The position numbers and the translations under genes were made by a program. From NCBI GenBank assembly GCA_911728435.2, contig OU452216.1, positions 9,622,342 through 9,686,341 of the forward strand: a stretch of 64,000 nt of DNA, written 5' to 3'. Below the pieces are notes generated by a model that searched no databases, had not been told where the DNA came from, and worked only from the letters and a program-made list of their open reading frames with translations. Positions 1 to 10,634 of the stretch are shown piece after piece. Every line of letters begins with the position of its first letter. Position 1 is the stretch's first letter. This DNA is from Apoderus coryli (Eukaryota; Arthropoda; Insecta; Coleoptera; Attelabidae).

Positions 1-284
1 GTATAAATTATTGAGCTAGGGTATCAACAACAATAAATTAAAACCATAACAACTATTCGCAACTATACTTATAAATTATTATTTTATATGTAGCAATAAA
101 AATTATTGCTGTTATAAACGAGTTTGTTTTTGCTTTTTATCTAGTAACAGATTCAGTTGTTTATACTATTCAGAGCACTAGCTTATGGCGCCAAAATATT
201 CAAACAGCAAAAACAAACACACGGAAACACGACCCAAGGGCGAACATTCCCATTGGCTCGGTATAAAAGGAAATTAACGTATGC
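1..284. other. AT-rich non-coding stretch
   Basis: No gene, repeat boundary or conserved motif was recognised. The small open frame starting here runs into the dispersed repeat that follows and shows no family resemblance. Confidence 0.5.
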
Positions 285-477
285 TTACCTACTGCCTGAC
301 CAAAAACTCTTCTTCATTGTCGGCTACCTTAAATTTGCTATGTTGACAAATTTACCCGATACTTAACTAAGTGCTATCTACTCATGATTCGGTGCAATCA
401 ATTCCGTTCTTAAAATTTAGGTGACCCTTAACTATTCTCTACTTAAACTGTATGTGGTGCCAACGGGCATAAGTTAA
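285..477 (+). repeat. 193 bp dispersed repeat, copy 1
   Basis: This segment recurs in the same orientation at 1636-1829 with only a handful of substitutions and indels, for example GGTGACC against GATGACC and ATAAGTTAA against ATAAATTAA. It starts near TTACCTACTGCC and ends at GGGCATAA(G/A)TTAA. No terminal inverted repeat, coding frame or tRNA-like promoter was seen, so the class is unknown; a short interspersed element or a local segmental duplication would both fit. Confidence 0.7.
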
Positions 478-1358
478 GACTCGAGAAATCTCTTCTTAAA
501 TGGAATTCTAACCTCAATATTGCTTTTATATTTTTCATTATTGGGTTGTTTACTGTGTGTGGCGATTAAAAAATTAAAAATATGGAATTATTTGATGAGG
601 ATCTTGATGTTTTCGAATTAATTGAACATGGATTTGCAAGGAGGGTTTATGAAAGGCCGAATTATTTTTAGATATGGACAATTTAAATTTTTTTCAAAGA
701 TTTCGACTGACGAAGACTACGATTCGGCCTATCCTAGACCAAATTGAGCATTTTTACTAGAATTTGATGAGCTATGACAGCTTTCAATAGAAGATATTTT
801 AGTAGGAAAGACCGAAAAGCGTCTTTGTGCTTAACATACCTATTATATCTATATATATAGAGGTACTGAGGAAATAGTCGATATTAAAAAATAATAATAG
901 AGGTATATACCTATGTATTAAAACCATAACAACTTCACGTTTACAGTTTATTTAATTATTAATCCACAAAAGAATAAATAAGCTAACAACTCTACTTATG
1001 TTCCCAGGTAAATAATAAACTAAAACTATTTTTGAATATAAATCATAAAATATGTAAGTAGTAGTAGCACTCATCTAGCTAAATCTTATAATAGAAACAG
1101 ATCAAATACTATGTATATGTAATAAATACATTTCAAATATATAACAATAAGAATAGATAAATTTAACAATGGAAAATAATAACAAAAAGTTAATTTTATT
1201 AATTTGAATGATGCCACAATAACTATGATCCAACACTATCGATAGAAGAACTTCTTTCTCGTTGGAAGTGTAGTTTGGAGGTCTTCTCTTTTTTTATGTA
1301 TCACTAACTTCCATCGTATTATATGTTATATTAAAAAAATGTATTAAATAATAAAATG
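478..1358. other. AT-rich non-coding stretch
   Basis: Homopolymer-rich sequence with no recognisable gene. It separates the first copy of the 193 bp repeat from the palindromic MITE. Confidence 0.5.
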
Positions 1359-1505
1359 AAAATAATTTTGTGGCATAGCGGACAAAATGACTGGTTTTTC
1401 CTACACAAGGGACTTTTGTGTAATTTAGCAGGGCCTCAGTCTAAACAAAGTCCCTTGTGTAGGTAAACCCAGTCATTTTGTCCGCTATGCCACAAAATAA
1501 TTTTG
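1359..1505. repeat. Palindromic MITE, about 147 bp
   Basis: The two halves are near-perfect reverse complements: the left arm begins AAAATAATTTTGTGGCATAG and the right arm ends CTATGCCACAAAATAATTTT. The arms are about 60 bp and enclose a loop of roughly 25 bp containing CAGGGCCTCAGTC. Half-copies of the same family lie at 8493-8600 and 49553-49620. There is no coding capacity. The superfamily was not identified. Confidence 0.85.
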
Positions 1506-1635
1506 TTTCTATTATATTTACGGACACAATTTAACTCTAGTATTTAATAATTTTCGTTCACATTCACAATCAAAATTAATGTTTACATTATGAATTATTA
1601 TGAAAACAAAACTGAAGAGGTTAAAAGTTAAAATA

Positions 1636-1829
1636 TTACCTACTGCCCGACCAAAAAACTCCTCTTCATTGTCGGCTACCTTAAATTTGCTATGTTGACA
1701 AATTTACCCGATACTTAACTAAGTGCTATCTACTCATGATTCGGTGCAATCAATTCCGTTCTTAAAATTTAGATGACCCTTAACTATTCTCTACTTAAAG
1801 TGTATGTGGTGCAAACGGGCATAAATTAA
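1636..1829 (+). repeat. 193 bp dispersed repeat, copy 2
   Basis: Second, nearly identical copy of the segment at 285-477, in the same orientation and about 1.35 kb away. The palindromic MITE lies between the two copies. Sequence just after this copy (about 1855-1900, AAATATGTTAATAACTTT) resembles 21450-21490, near the flank of recombinase copy B. Confidence 0.7.
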
Positions 1830-1989
1830 ATGTAGTTAAGGAAAGAGTATTTTATTTTTCTTTTAAATACTGTAAATATGTTAATAACTTTATAGTAAAT
1901 TGCGATGCTTTAAGTATATCAGTAATATATTATCGGGAGATTCCTACCCAACATTACCACTGGTCATAATGGGCTTCAACATGTTAATT

Positions 1990-2291
1990 GACTGAATAGA
2001 AAAGCTTGTGATAAAACTTGATAAAAACACAGACCGCTCACCAAGTGATGAAATATTCATCAAAGCTTTTAAAGCTGGTAGAGATAAAATGCTTAAGCAT
2101 TGCTACATAGAAAATTGGGCCTCACTCATAATGACTTTCTCAAAAAGGCTACTCCTCAATCCGAAAATGAAGAATTTTGGAAACAAGAGCTAAACGCATA
2201 CTTTTATTCAGAGAGAGCAACAAAAGGGGAATCATTGTTGGAAAGGTGCGCAAAAGAAATGACTGAAGTTATCCCCACATTGCGAAGATAG
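1990..2291 (+). pseudogene. Unrecognised coding relic with one frameshift
   Basis: Two overlapping frames look like one protein broken by loss of a single G near 2118: the first reads through IKAFKAGRDKMLKHC and the second carries FWKQELNAYFYSERATKG and ends TEVIPTLRR before a stop. The charged, evenly mixed composition looks coding, unlike the surrounding AT-rich sequence. I do not recognise the family. In this context a transposon-encoded protein is the most likely source, but this is inference. Confidence 0.3.
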
Positions 2292-2585
2292 CAAGAGACT
2301 TATAAGTATTACCGCAACAAGCGTTCCTTCTAAACTTCGGAATCGACTTCATGCGGAGTCGGTTCGTCTCGAAATTCGAGACAAAATCCTCACGAGACGA
2401 GACAAAACGTACACAACACAACAACTCTAGTAATAAAGGAACACGTTGCAGAAAATCACGATTCAAAAGATCGCAGACTGTTTAGCAAATTTATTTCAAT
2501 TGTTATACCATGGACGATCATGGTGTTTCTGCTCTTTCCGACAATCCTCAAGGTTTTAAAGAAAATTATGATTAACCATTTTGAA

Positions 2586-2790
2586 AATTACTTCTTCTTC
2601 TTATTGCCTAGTCAGGTTTCTCTGACATTGGCAATCACGATGGCGAGCTGATCCCTGTCGTCAACCACTCTAAACAATTGTTCAACGCTATGTATGCCTG
2701 TCCATTCCCGGATGTACTTTAACCAGGAGATTTGTTTTCTTCCTTCCTTCGCCCTTGCGGCCTTATATTTTGCCCTTCATTATGAGCTGT
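2586..2790 (-). mobile_element. 3' end of a non-LTR retrotransposon
   Basis: Read on the minus strand, the segment encodes GRKQISWLKYIREWTGI followed by VEQLFRVVDDRDQLAIVIANV. This is the usual C-terminal tail of insect endonuclease/reverse-transcriptase polyproteins. It ends in a short GAA-repeat tail at the low-coordinate side, as expected for a LINE 3' end. Only the last 60 or so codons are present. The endonuclease start at 60346-60500 could belong to the same family. Confidence 0.6.
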
Positions 2791-3379
2791 AATTTTCAGC
2801 ATTTAACTGTTGCATCTAGTTGATGTTGAGTTGATATTACTACTTACTTAGAAATACGATTTTAAATAACTTCTGCAGAATTGCATTAGTGGCTCGTAAA
2901 ATACTTGGGAAAAAGTGAATTGTAGGATCGCCTAAGTGCCCCAAATATTTAAATTATTTCTCGCAGCGAATAAGTGGGGCTCTTTTATGCCTCAACCATG
3001 TTGCCACAATAGAAACTTGTATACCCAAATTAAGTCACATAAACCCATCATTAAATTGAAAATACCTACAATTAAACTCGAATTACACTAGCCAACAAGT
3101 GGTTGCAACCCCAAATTGTTGTATTTATATAGAAAATAATCACCGCCCTTGTATGAAAAACGTTAGCCGACGAACACACGCTTTCTTTTATTTCTTTTAA
3201 AATATAAAATAGACTGTTGACGTGTTCTTATTCTATACAGGGAGTATACAAAATCGTTCTGTAAATAATTGATATACAGTGAATTCACAGAGAAATTCGA
3301 TACAATTTACCAGTTTTGTCGCAGTCTCCAAAGTATCCCTCAAAGTTTCTGCACATAATTAATTAGACTGTGGTCTCCC
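2791..3379. other. Non-coding stretch
   Basis: AT-rich sequence between the LINE tail and a GC-rich block. No gene or repeat boundary was recognised. Confidence 0.5.
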
Positions 3380-3600
3380 TTTTTGGTCGCCACGGACTAA
3401 GGGGCCACCATGAAATAAGAATGCTGGCTTAACCAGCGGACTGCACAATCACGTCTCCCCAAGGCCAACTGCTGGTTCAAAGGGGCTGCCCCGCTAGCTC
3501 GCCGAGAGAGGTCGCAGGTCGAGGAGCTACTTCTATTTAACAGTCGCCGCCACCCATGTTTAGAGCCCAACGAGAAGCCCAACAGCCGAGATCATATAAT
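3380..3600. other. GC-rich block of unknown nature
   Basis: About 220 bp of clearly higher GC content than its surroundings. It contains a short hairpin (GCTGGCTTAACCAGC), a sequence loosely like an RNA polymerase III A box (TGGCTTAACCAG) and, about 45 bp on, a B-box-like GGTTCAAAG. A tRNA-derived SINE head is possible but the match is weak. The open minus-strand frame across it has no recognisable homology. Confidence 0.3.
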
Positions 3601-3647
3601 AATAAAAATGGGAAAATTGCCAGGTCAAACTGACAACTGGTTTAAAA

Positions 3648-4609
3648 ATGTCGCGAAGATTTGGTATTGCATCTAACGATGCAATTAATGATATTATATC
3701 TAATAATATACCAAAAAATACAATAAAATCATGTATGGAAAATATTTCTCGAGTTTTGTGCGACCAGAGAATACGAACTGAATGCTGAAACGAGTTTGCA
3801 TAATTTGGCTAATATATTGAACGATTATGCGGTAAATATGAGAAAAGCTGACGGAACTGAATATAAAGAAGCAACTGTAAAAACAATTTGGAATACTACG
3901 AGTAGGCTACTCCAGGAAAAATACTTCAATGACTTCAAAATTGTATTCGACCCGTTTACCAGTGTGATATTCAAAAATGCGCGAGATGCAAGAAATGCAA
4001 AACGTAAAAGATTACAGCAGGATCCAAACAAACGAAAATGCAGTTCATCAAATTTGAGTTCAAGGGATTTGGCTAGAATCATTGGATTATGGGATGAATG
4101 TACACTAAAATGTTTACAAAAAAAATTTTACCATATTGTAGCTGTTGAGTTAGCTTGGCGAGGTGGTGAACCAGCTGATTGCCTTATAGATTATTTCACG
4201 ATTGAGAAAAATAATGATGGAACGCCAACCAAATCGTTTCTGGAAATCCGAAAGTGGCACATGGTTTGACAATATACCGGTAGGCAAGAACACAATTAAT
4301 ATGTGGACCAAATTATCCGCGCAAGCTATTGGTTTGGACACTAAGTGTAAAAAGATATCCAATCATTCGAACAGATCAACTGCAGTTAGCCATTTGGCAA
4401 ATAAAGGAATTCCTGAACAGCAATTAATGAAAATAACAGGACATGGCAGCTCTAATTCAATTAAACCGTACGTGAATATTAACCAAGAACGCCATGGTGC
4501 AATAACCAACACCATGCGAGGAATTTCTTCAACAGTGGAAATTAACAATCCGTCAACTTCAGCAAACTCTTCTTCCAATTTAACATTTACCAACTGTAGT
4601 TTTAAATAA
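3648..4609 (+). pseudogene. Crypton-like tyrosine recombinase, copy A (broken)
   Basis: Tyrosine recombinases cut and rejoin DNA through a covalent tyrosine link; Cryptons are eukaryotic transposons carrying one. The N-terminal part starts at ATG 3648 and needs a frame change near 3730. The main frame (3796-4269) carries the core-binding region. After a deletion of roughly 165 bp between GTPT and NRFWKSES, judged by copy B, a second frame (4202-4609) carries the catalytic end: KISNHSNRSTAVSHLAN (R and H box) and MKITGHGSSNSIKPYVNINQ (final H region and the probable nucleophile Tyr). The tail ends NLTFTNCSFK. The ATG-proximal part, the deletion and the frame changes make it non-functional. Confidence 0.8.
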
Positions 4610-4689
4610 AAATGAATAATATTTGTTTGATTAAAACTAATACATTTTGTATTGAAAATTATTAAACGTCAGATTGACAATCAAATTTT

Positions 4690-4779
4690 TGATCTCTACA
4701 AAGTAAAAAAAAATTATCTTATCGTAATTTTGTCATAGAGAATCCTTCAAGCGAGTTGCTCAAGACCCTAGGGGTATTA
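4690..4779 (+). repeat. Terminal sequence of recombinase copy A (hairpin reduced)
   Basis: The segment reads TTTTGTCATAGAGAATCC, then TTCAAGCGAGTTGCTCAAG, then ACCCTAGGGGTATTA. In reverse it matches the terminal hairpin of copies B and C, but the outer and half of the inner palindrome arms are missing. The element therefore ends here at the same CCCTAGGGGTA terminus as the other copies, with the hairpin collapsed to a single arm. Confidence 0.7.
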
Positions 4780-5383
4780 CTACTAATAAATACGACTGTT
4801 GACATACGTCAAACGTCAAATAAATATTGAACCACCTTGCTTGGGAATCCAAACATTGAAAAACGTGAAAACAAAGCTGCTCTATATACAGTAGGGCAAT
4901 CGAGTCAAGTTCTTGTGTACCGATAAAAGTAAAAAAAAAAAGGAAAATATCATAATATAAATGAAACGTATCACGGGGTGAGGTGCCCTGCTGTTCATTG
5001 TACGACCTGCAAGCATTGACAGCATCGATAGCGAACAAGACGTAATAGTGAATGAAAGAGAGGCTTTTTGGAGTGCGATTATTGTTTAGATTTTAATTTG
5101 AACATACCGATGTAATCTCGATGAGAAAGTTCAGAGTCTCATGGAAGGGTGGCTGTATTTTTGTCGGGATATTTGTTTTTTCATATTACATGAAATCTTT
5201 GTATGAACGGGTGCGTTTTCTATAAGGACCCAGGCACAGGTCTCTTGCTGCGTTCGAGATTAATTTGTAGATATATTACTGATATGGGTTAAGTGTAATT
5301 CTCATGTTATTGCATCATTCAAAGAGTTATTTTTATGTTTATCAACAAAACATACATTTGGAAAATAAATTAATACACAAATA
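4780..5383. other. Non-coding stretch
   Basis: No gene or clear repeat recognised between recombinase copy A and the mariner fragment. Open frames on the minus strand here lack any family signal. Confidence 0.5.
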
Positions 5384-5745
5384 CGAGAGTTGCCTTTTAT
5401 ATTTCGGGATTTGGCAACCCTGGTGTTGCCATCTGGCAACTGACAGCTCTATCGTAAAGTTGGACATTTTTGAGGTTATACGTACTCAGAACGTTTTGAC
5501 CTACGAGCGCTATTTGTCGCTCAAAAAAAGGCTCGTGTCGATTGGTCGAAAGAAATGCTCAAAAAATACGATCGTGGTGCTTCGAAACACGTCTATGACA
5601 TCGTGACAGGTGATGAATCGTGATTTACGCGTATGAGCCCGGAAGTAAACAGCAGTCGACTGTATGGATGTTTCAAGATGAGCCAAATCCAATAAAAGTT
5701 GTTCGCGCACGAAGCATGGTAAATTCTTAAGCCAACAAATGGGTG
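5384..5745 (+). mobile_element. mariner fragment with left terminal repeat
   Basis: A TA dinucleotide is followed by the left end CGAGAGTTGCCTTTTATATT. After the 5' leader, the sequence jumps into the middle of a SETMAR-like mariner transposase: KKARVDWSKEMLKKYDRG, then IVTGDES (site of the first catalytic Asp) interrupted by a stop, then EPGSKQQSTVWMFQDEPNP. Homology ends near KQM. The N-terminal helix-turn-helix region and the 3' half are missing. It stops about 85 bp before the P450 exon. Confidence 0.8.
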
Positions 5746-5831
5746 GAGAAAAAGACCACGAAACGTTTGATGGTAAATTAGAAACGTTGCAATTGCCTTG
5801 TTTGATGTTACGTTGTTGTTTCCCTTTACAG

Positions 5832-6012
5832 ATCAGCAACTGTTAATGATTTGTTTAGACTTTTTCATTGCTGGTTCGCAAACGACTGGTAATACTGTGA
5901 ATTTTATTATTCTCATGATGCTTTTACATCACGACGTTCAAGATAAGGCCTATGATGCTGTTTGCAAAGCTTTTAGTAAGACTGAGGAGATTAACTATGC
6001 TGACAGAGACTA
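5832..6012 (+). CDS. Cytochrome P450 exon (I-helix), CYP305-like
   Basis: P450s are haem mono-oxygenases of the endoplasmic reticulum or mitochondria. This 181 bp exon encodes QQLLMICLDFFIAGSQTTGN and about 40 further residues ending INYADRD. The AGSQTT segment is the I-helix oxygen-binding motif AGxxT(T/S), and DFFIAGSQTT is typical of CYP2-clan insect enzymes such as CYP305; the subfamily call is tentative. The left boundary is a good acceptor (TTGTTTCCCTTTACAG) and the right boundary a consensus donor (GTAAGTGG), with phases 1 and 2. No stop interrupts it. No haem-loop exon or other P450 exon was found, so it may belong to a gene with long introns or be an isolated fragment. It lies on the strand opposite eyeless. 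Confidence 0.75.
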
Positions 6013-6892
6013 GTAAGTGGGGAAAGTATTTTAATTTAAGTGACAGGGGGTTGGTACATTTCTGCCCATGGAGTTCTTTTACAGAAAAAGTCAATTTTAA
6101 AGGAGGTGTTAAAAAATTACTTTTTTCCCGTGGGAAAAAGTAATGCTTTAGCTCCTGTCAAGGAAGACTACAAACTTTCCTCCTACCACAAAGAAAAAGG
6201 ATTTATTACTCAACAACATAGAAACATTATCGATGACTCCGAAATAAAAATGTATAGGTTTTGGTATATTTTACAACTCTATTGCACTATTCCATAAATC
6301 GCCATCATTATTTTTTGTATAATGTATCAAAAAAGGGTTTGCAAATAGTTTTGACGCGTGTTAACTAGACGGAAATATGAATGAAATTGTCGCCTGAACG
6401 GTCGCTTTGCTGTCGAGCAAAAAACGTAATTTTTTCCGTTCCAACGAATATCTGTATAGGGGTGTGTCTCGTTACAAAAAGTCCGTTTAAATTTTTAATG
6501 CGTAATAATCTCCATATAGACACGTGCTAGACACGCGTACAAAGAACGCTTCTCCCAAGCGTTATTGGCGTTCTCTCGACCAAAAAACTTATTACGTTAT
6601 TAGGAATGAAGATTAAAATCTCATAAAGCTTTATTGCAATTATACGGAAATTCTTTATTCGTATTCTATATACCATACGTTATTAGTTCTGTAGACGTCG
6701 ATTATAAACAGAATATCTTCATAATAAAGAGATGCAATTTACAGATTGAGAATACTTTTGTAATGCTATTTTACCTATTTTTCTCAATAACATTGTTGTA
6801 TAGTATTCCAAATAAGAAGTTTCGATCATCTTCTTCCCCTACTGATTGACATCTTGCTACTCTAAGTTAATAGTGTTTTCTGGAAGAACAGC
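6013..6892. other. Non-coding or unassigned stretch after the P450 exon
   Basis: Begins with the donor splice site of the P450 exon. A moderately long open frame (6040-6297) does not resemble the next P450 segment or any family I recognise. The rest is AT-rich. Confidence 0.4.
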
Positions 6893-7140
6893 GTCAACAT
6901 TTTAGTAACGTCATCCTATGATCCTGATTTTAAAGCCTTCCCTAATGCAAAATTTAAAAGACACCTTTACAAAAAATTGTTTGCTGAGCAGGCTACTCTC
7001 ATTGATGCTAATGCTGTGTGATGGAAATTATTTGTGCTTGGGAAGCAGTTTGAGTTGGATTATACAATTATAGTCTAAATTTTTATGATTATTATTTTGT
7101 AGTTTATTATTATCTTCTTTCTATGTTCTTTTAATGTTTT
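6893..7140 (+). mobile_element. LINE C-terminal relic
   Basis: The plus strand encodes SYDPDFKAFPNAKFKRHLYK followed by KLFAEQATLIDANAV and a stop. This matches the pattern at the C-terminus of jockey/CR1-group reverse transcriptases, where a short basic helix precedes the stop. Downstream is a long T-rich region that may be the 3' untranslated part of the element; its end could not be fixed. Confidence 0.5.
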
Positions 7141-8163
7141 TTTTTATTTGTATATTAGGTTCTTGCTGAAAATCAGCTTTGCTGAGCTTGAACCTTTTGG
7201 CATTTCTCTTTTTAATCGGGATTGTATCTTTTTTAAAATAAGACTTCATATTAACTTAGCTTTAATTATTATTTTTTTGTTCTTGTACTCAAATCATGCT
7301 AATAAATTAATTTATTATTATTATTTTTATTTTACTTGTTTTTTTGAGATTTTATTCAGAAGTCTATCAAAGCTGAATCATTGGTATAATTGCTTTAATT
7401 TTTATTTTAGTTTCGTATTTCTTTTTTTTTTTTACTAATACAAAGTAACTGAAGGCATTTAAGTGGAAATCAATGTAAATTATTCGTAATTACATCGATT
7501 TCCCTTATGCTAAGTCTTTAAGATTAAATATAAGTTAAATAAGAGTTTTTGTTTAATAATCAATTGTTGATTATTCTGTGTTTTAGTTTGTTTCTTTTTC
7601 TTGATTTTTAATTTTAATTTAGATTTAAATTTTCTTTCAATAATTATTTCTTCTCTTTTATTTTTAATTTTAAATAAATATAAAGTTACCCCCTACAAAA
7701 ATTTGAGTTTTATTACGAGGGGAAACGAAATGAATAAGTCTTGAAACATTAGTGTTAAACAAGGTTGAAGTGTTGTGAACGAGGCCAAAGTTTGCTCTGT
7801 TAGTTTTGCGTGAAATTTTTGGTTATTCAGGTAATATCGAACTTCGACGCACTAATAACTCACCGTGTATATCGAGCAGCCTTAAATGTCGTCATCCCTT
7901 ATACCAATACTTTTTCGTTACACTCGTGTCAAATATCCTTTCCAACAATTGTTCTTCTATATAGCCCGACTTATTTTTATCTGATCAAAATGCGACTGAC
8001 ATCAACATCTCCTAAAGTCAGCAAATATCCACACTCACATATATATATATATATAATGTACGTATATTATATAGAACCGTCACTATGGATTTTGGCCTAG
8101 GCGGCAAGGGGTGAAAGGCAGCAAACCGTAAAGTGAACGTACAGTCAGTCGGTCGAAGAGAGG
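7141..8163. other. T-rich non-coding stretch
   Basis: Mostly poly-T-rich sequence, possibly the 3' untranslated part of the preceding LINE up to about 7690. An (AT)n run sits near 8038-8058. No gene recognised. Confidence 0.5.
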
Positions 8164-8487
8164 GTGCATAGATTTAACGCTTATTTGCCAAAAGAAAACT
8201 CGTTCACTATGTGTGTAGATAACTTCTCGATGATGATGAAGATGAGAGAAACTTTAGGTGTTCTTGACCTTATCAGACCAATTGAAATATTGATTGCAAC
8301 AATGCATTACTATGTACATGTAGATGATACGTGTTTACATGTGTCTACTGTTGTGTATCCTATTGTGCTTAAATGCAGGCCGATATTTGTAGATGGGCAA
8401 CGACTATGGTACTCTGACGAGCTCATAACAAGAGCGAAACGAATTCGTCAGTATCTGTCGACCTATGCCTCGGTCTGGTTCTATTGA
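8164..8487 (+). other. Coding-like open frame, 107 codons, unrecognised
   Basis: The frame from ATG 8164 has balanced amino-acid use and mixed-codon sequence unlike the flanking AT-rich DNA, for example MCVDNFSMMMKMRETLGVLD and FVDGQRLWYSDELITRAKRI. I do not recognise a family. It ends about where a half-copy of the palindromic MITE begins, so it could be host coding sequence, a captured fragment or chance. It lies about 250 bp from the eyeless exon on the other strand; the reverse complement shows no homeodomain or other Pax6 sequence. Confidence 0.3.
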
Positions 8488-8492
8488 ATTAG

Positions 8493-8600
8493 ACTGGGGC
8501 CCTGCTAAATTAAACAAAATTCCTTGTCTATGTAAAACCAGCATTTTAGTCCGCTTTGCCATTAAGTTATTTTTCATTTATTATATTTACGGACATGAAA
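8493..8600 (+). repeat. Half-copy of the palindromic MITE
   Basis: Resembles the loop and right arm of the element at 1359-1505 (GGGCCCTGCTAAATTAAAC, then CCAGCATTTTAGTCCGC and GCCATTAAGTTA), followed by a shared ATTATATTTACGGACA flank. The left arm is absent and there are many substitutions. Confidence 0.6.
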
Positions 8601-8718
8601 TCCTTTTAATTATTGATTGCACCATTGAAAATTGAAAACAACTTTCAGATAACTTCGGTCGCAGCAGTGCAAATTGACAAAAAAACTACTCAACTCTATA
8701 TTAGTAAAAAGTGATTTA

Positions 8719-8931
<213 letters not shown>

Positions 8932-8957
8932 TTATAATCCTTACAATATACTAATTA

Positions 8958-9242
<285 letters not shown>

Positions 9243-10439
9243 TTAATTATTGGTCTTTAGTTCGCATTGAGGAACGTTTAAAATTGGTTTCCAAAGGTTT
9301 GGAAGCCTAATGTAAGCCGCATATTTTGGCGTGTGATTCTTAGAGGAATTTTACTAGAACTAAACTTAATCATATGAATAATCTATTCAAGATATCCGAG
9401 CAATGAAGAAACTACCTTTTCATATAAATTTTGAGTTAAATCTAATGGATCAGTGCGTTGAAAATCAAACGTGGAAGTGTTGCCAAGACATAATCAGATC
9501 AGAGTCCAGTTAGAGCCCATATGTATGCCAGTTTGTATAAAACTACATATTGAGGGCTTACACAACAAATATTTGCTTAGTCAAGTAGCTTGTATCATCA
9601 TTGAAGTCTCTAAAGTTAGATCTGAACTCGTTCAGAAATACCCCATAGACAACTAAGTCCTTGCTGAGCAAAACAACACCAGCCTTTGTATTTGTCGTTA
9701 CTGAACATTAAATGAGATGACGGCTAAGAACGGTGAGAGAGCTTTTATGGAAACATATTGGATACATGTTCCAATGTCAATTCAAAAAGACCATAAAATG
9801 TTAAACTATTACAGTATCAAAGATTTTGTGCTTAGTTACGAGGGACTATTCTACACCTAAATATACATAAAATTACTTCCTTTTCAAATAAGACGATAGC
9901 ATAACTAGGGACTTCAAGTACTAATTCAATGAAAAAATGTAAGATTGTTAAAATAATGTATATGTCAACTGTGCAAGTCATAATAATGGTGTTGTAACGA
10001 GCTAAAGAATGATGCCGTCAACTGACAACCCTTGCACGGGCAACGGGAACACAAATGTCATGGTCGGCATTTTCGATGGCTAACCACTATGAAATTAGAC
10101 ACCTGTTTATATCAGCGAATGCATAATTTTAGATATTTATAGTTAATTAAAGTCATAAACGTAAATACTACTTAGAGAGTATAATTTTGCTTTGTTTGTT
10201 TTAAATATTTACTTAAATTTGTGTCTAATAATTTGCATTTGAAAAATTAAATAATAAAATGTAGTCTCTACTTTTATCTAACCCTAAATTAAACAGAGAT
10301 TCACCCTGTACAAATATAATAACAAAATCAACTGAAAATGAGTTAGGGATTAATAGTCTAAAAGCAGATTGAGTCAATTTTTGAGACCTGGGTGTTTATA
10401 CCTGTCAATAGATAATAAAGCAACTCTGGCATTTTAATA

Positions 10440-10634
10440 CGAGGGTTTCCTTTTATATTTCGGGAAATATGGTCGCCTGTTTTGTCGGAAAAACTGGACA
10501 TGTCGCAACTGTACCACTAGAACAACGCAGAACAGTCAATTCTGAGTGGTACACAACCATTTGTTTGCCAGTATAGATCTTCATGGGGAATATTTTGAAA
10601 AACAATAATCCCTAAATATAAAAGGCAACCCTCA
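10440..10634 (+). mobile_element. 195 bp internally deleted mariner
   Basis: Both ends are present, bounded by TA: left CGAGGGTTTCCTTTTATATT and right AAATATAAAAGGCAACCCTCA. The interior keeps about 100 bp of transposase coding sequence (GHVATVPLEQRRTVNSEWYT), then jumps to the 3' leader GATCTTCATGGGGAATATTT. It is a non-autonomous derivative of the same mariner family as the copies at 5384, 29275, 40672 and 61735. Confidence 0.85.

Noticed and set aside
3397..3582. Minus-strand Ser/Arg-rich open frame in the GC-rich block
   Set aside because: No homology, low-complexity composition and no splice or start context; likely a by-product of GC content.
10470..10560. Apparent Gypsy gag sequence inside the small mariner
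   Set aside because: The same 36 bp occurs at 30444-30480, next to the Gypsy segment, but on the plus strand it encodes mariner transposase (NSEWYTTICLP). It belongs to mariner, not Gypsy.
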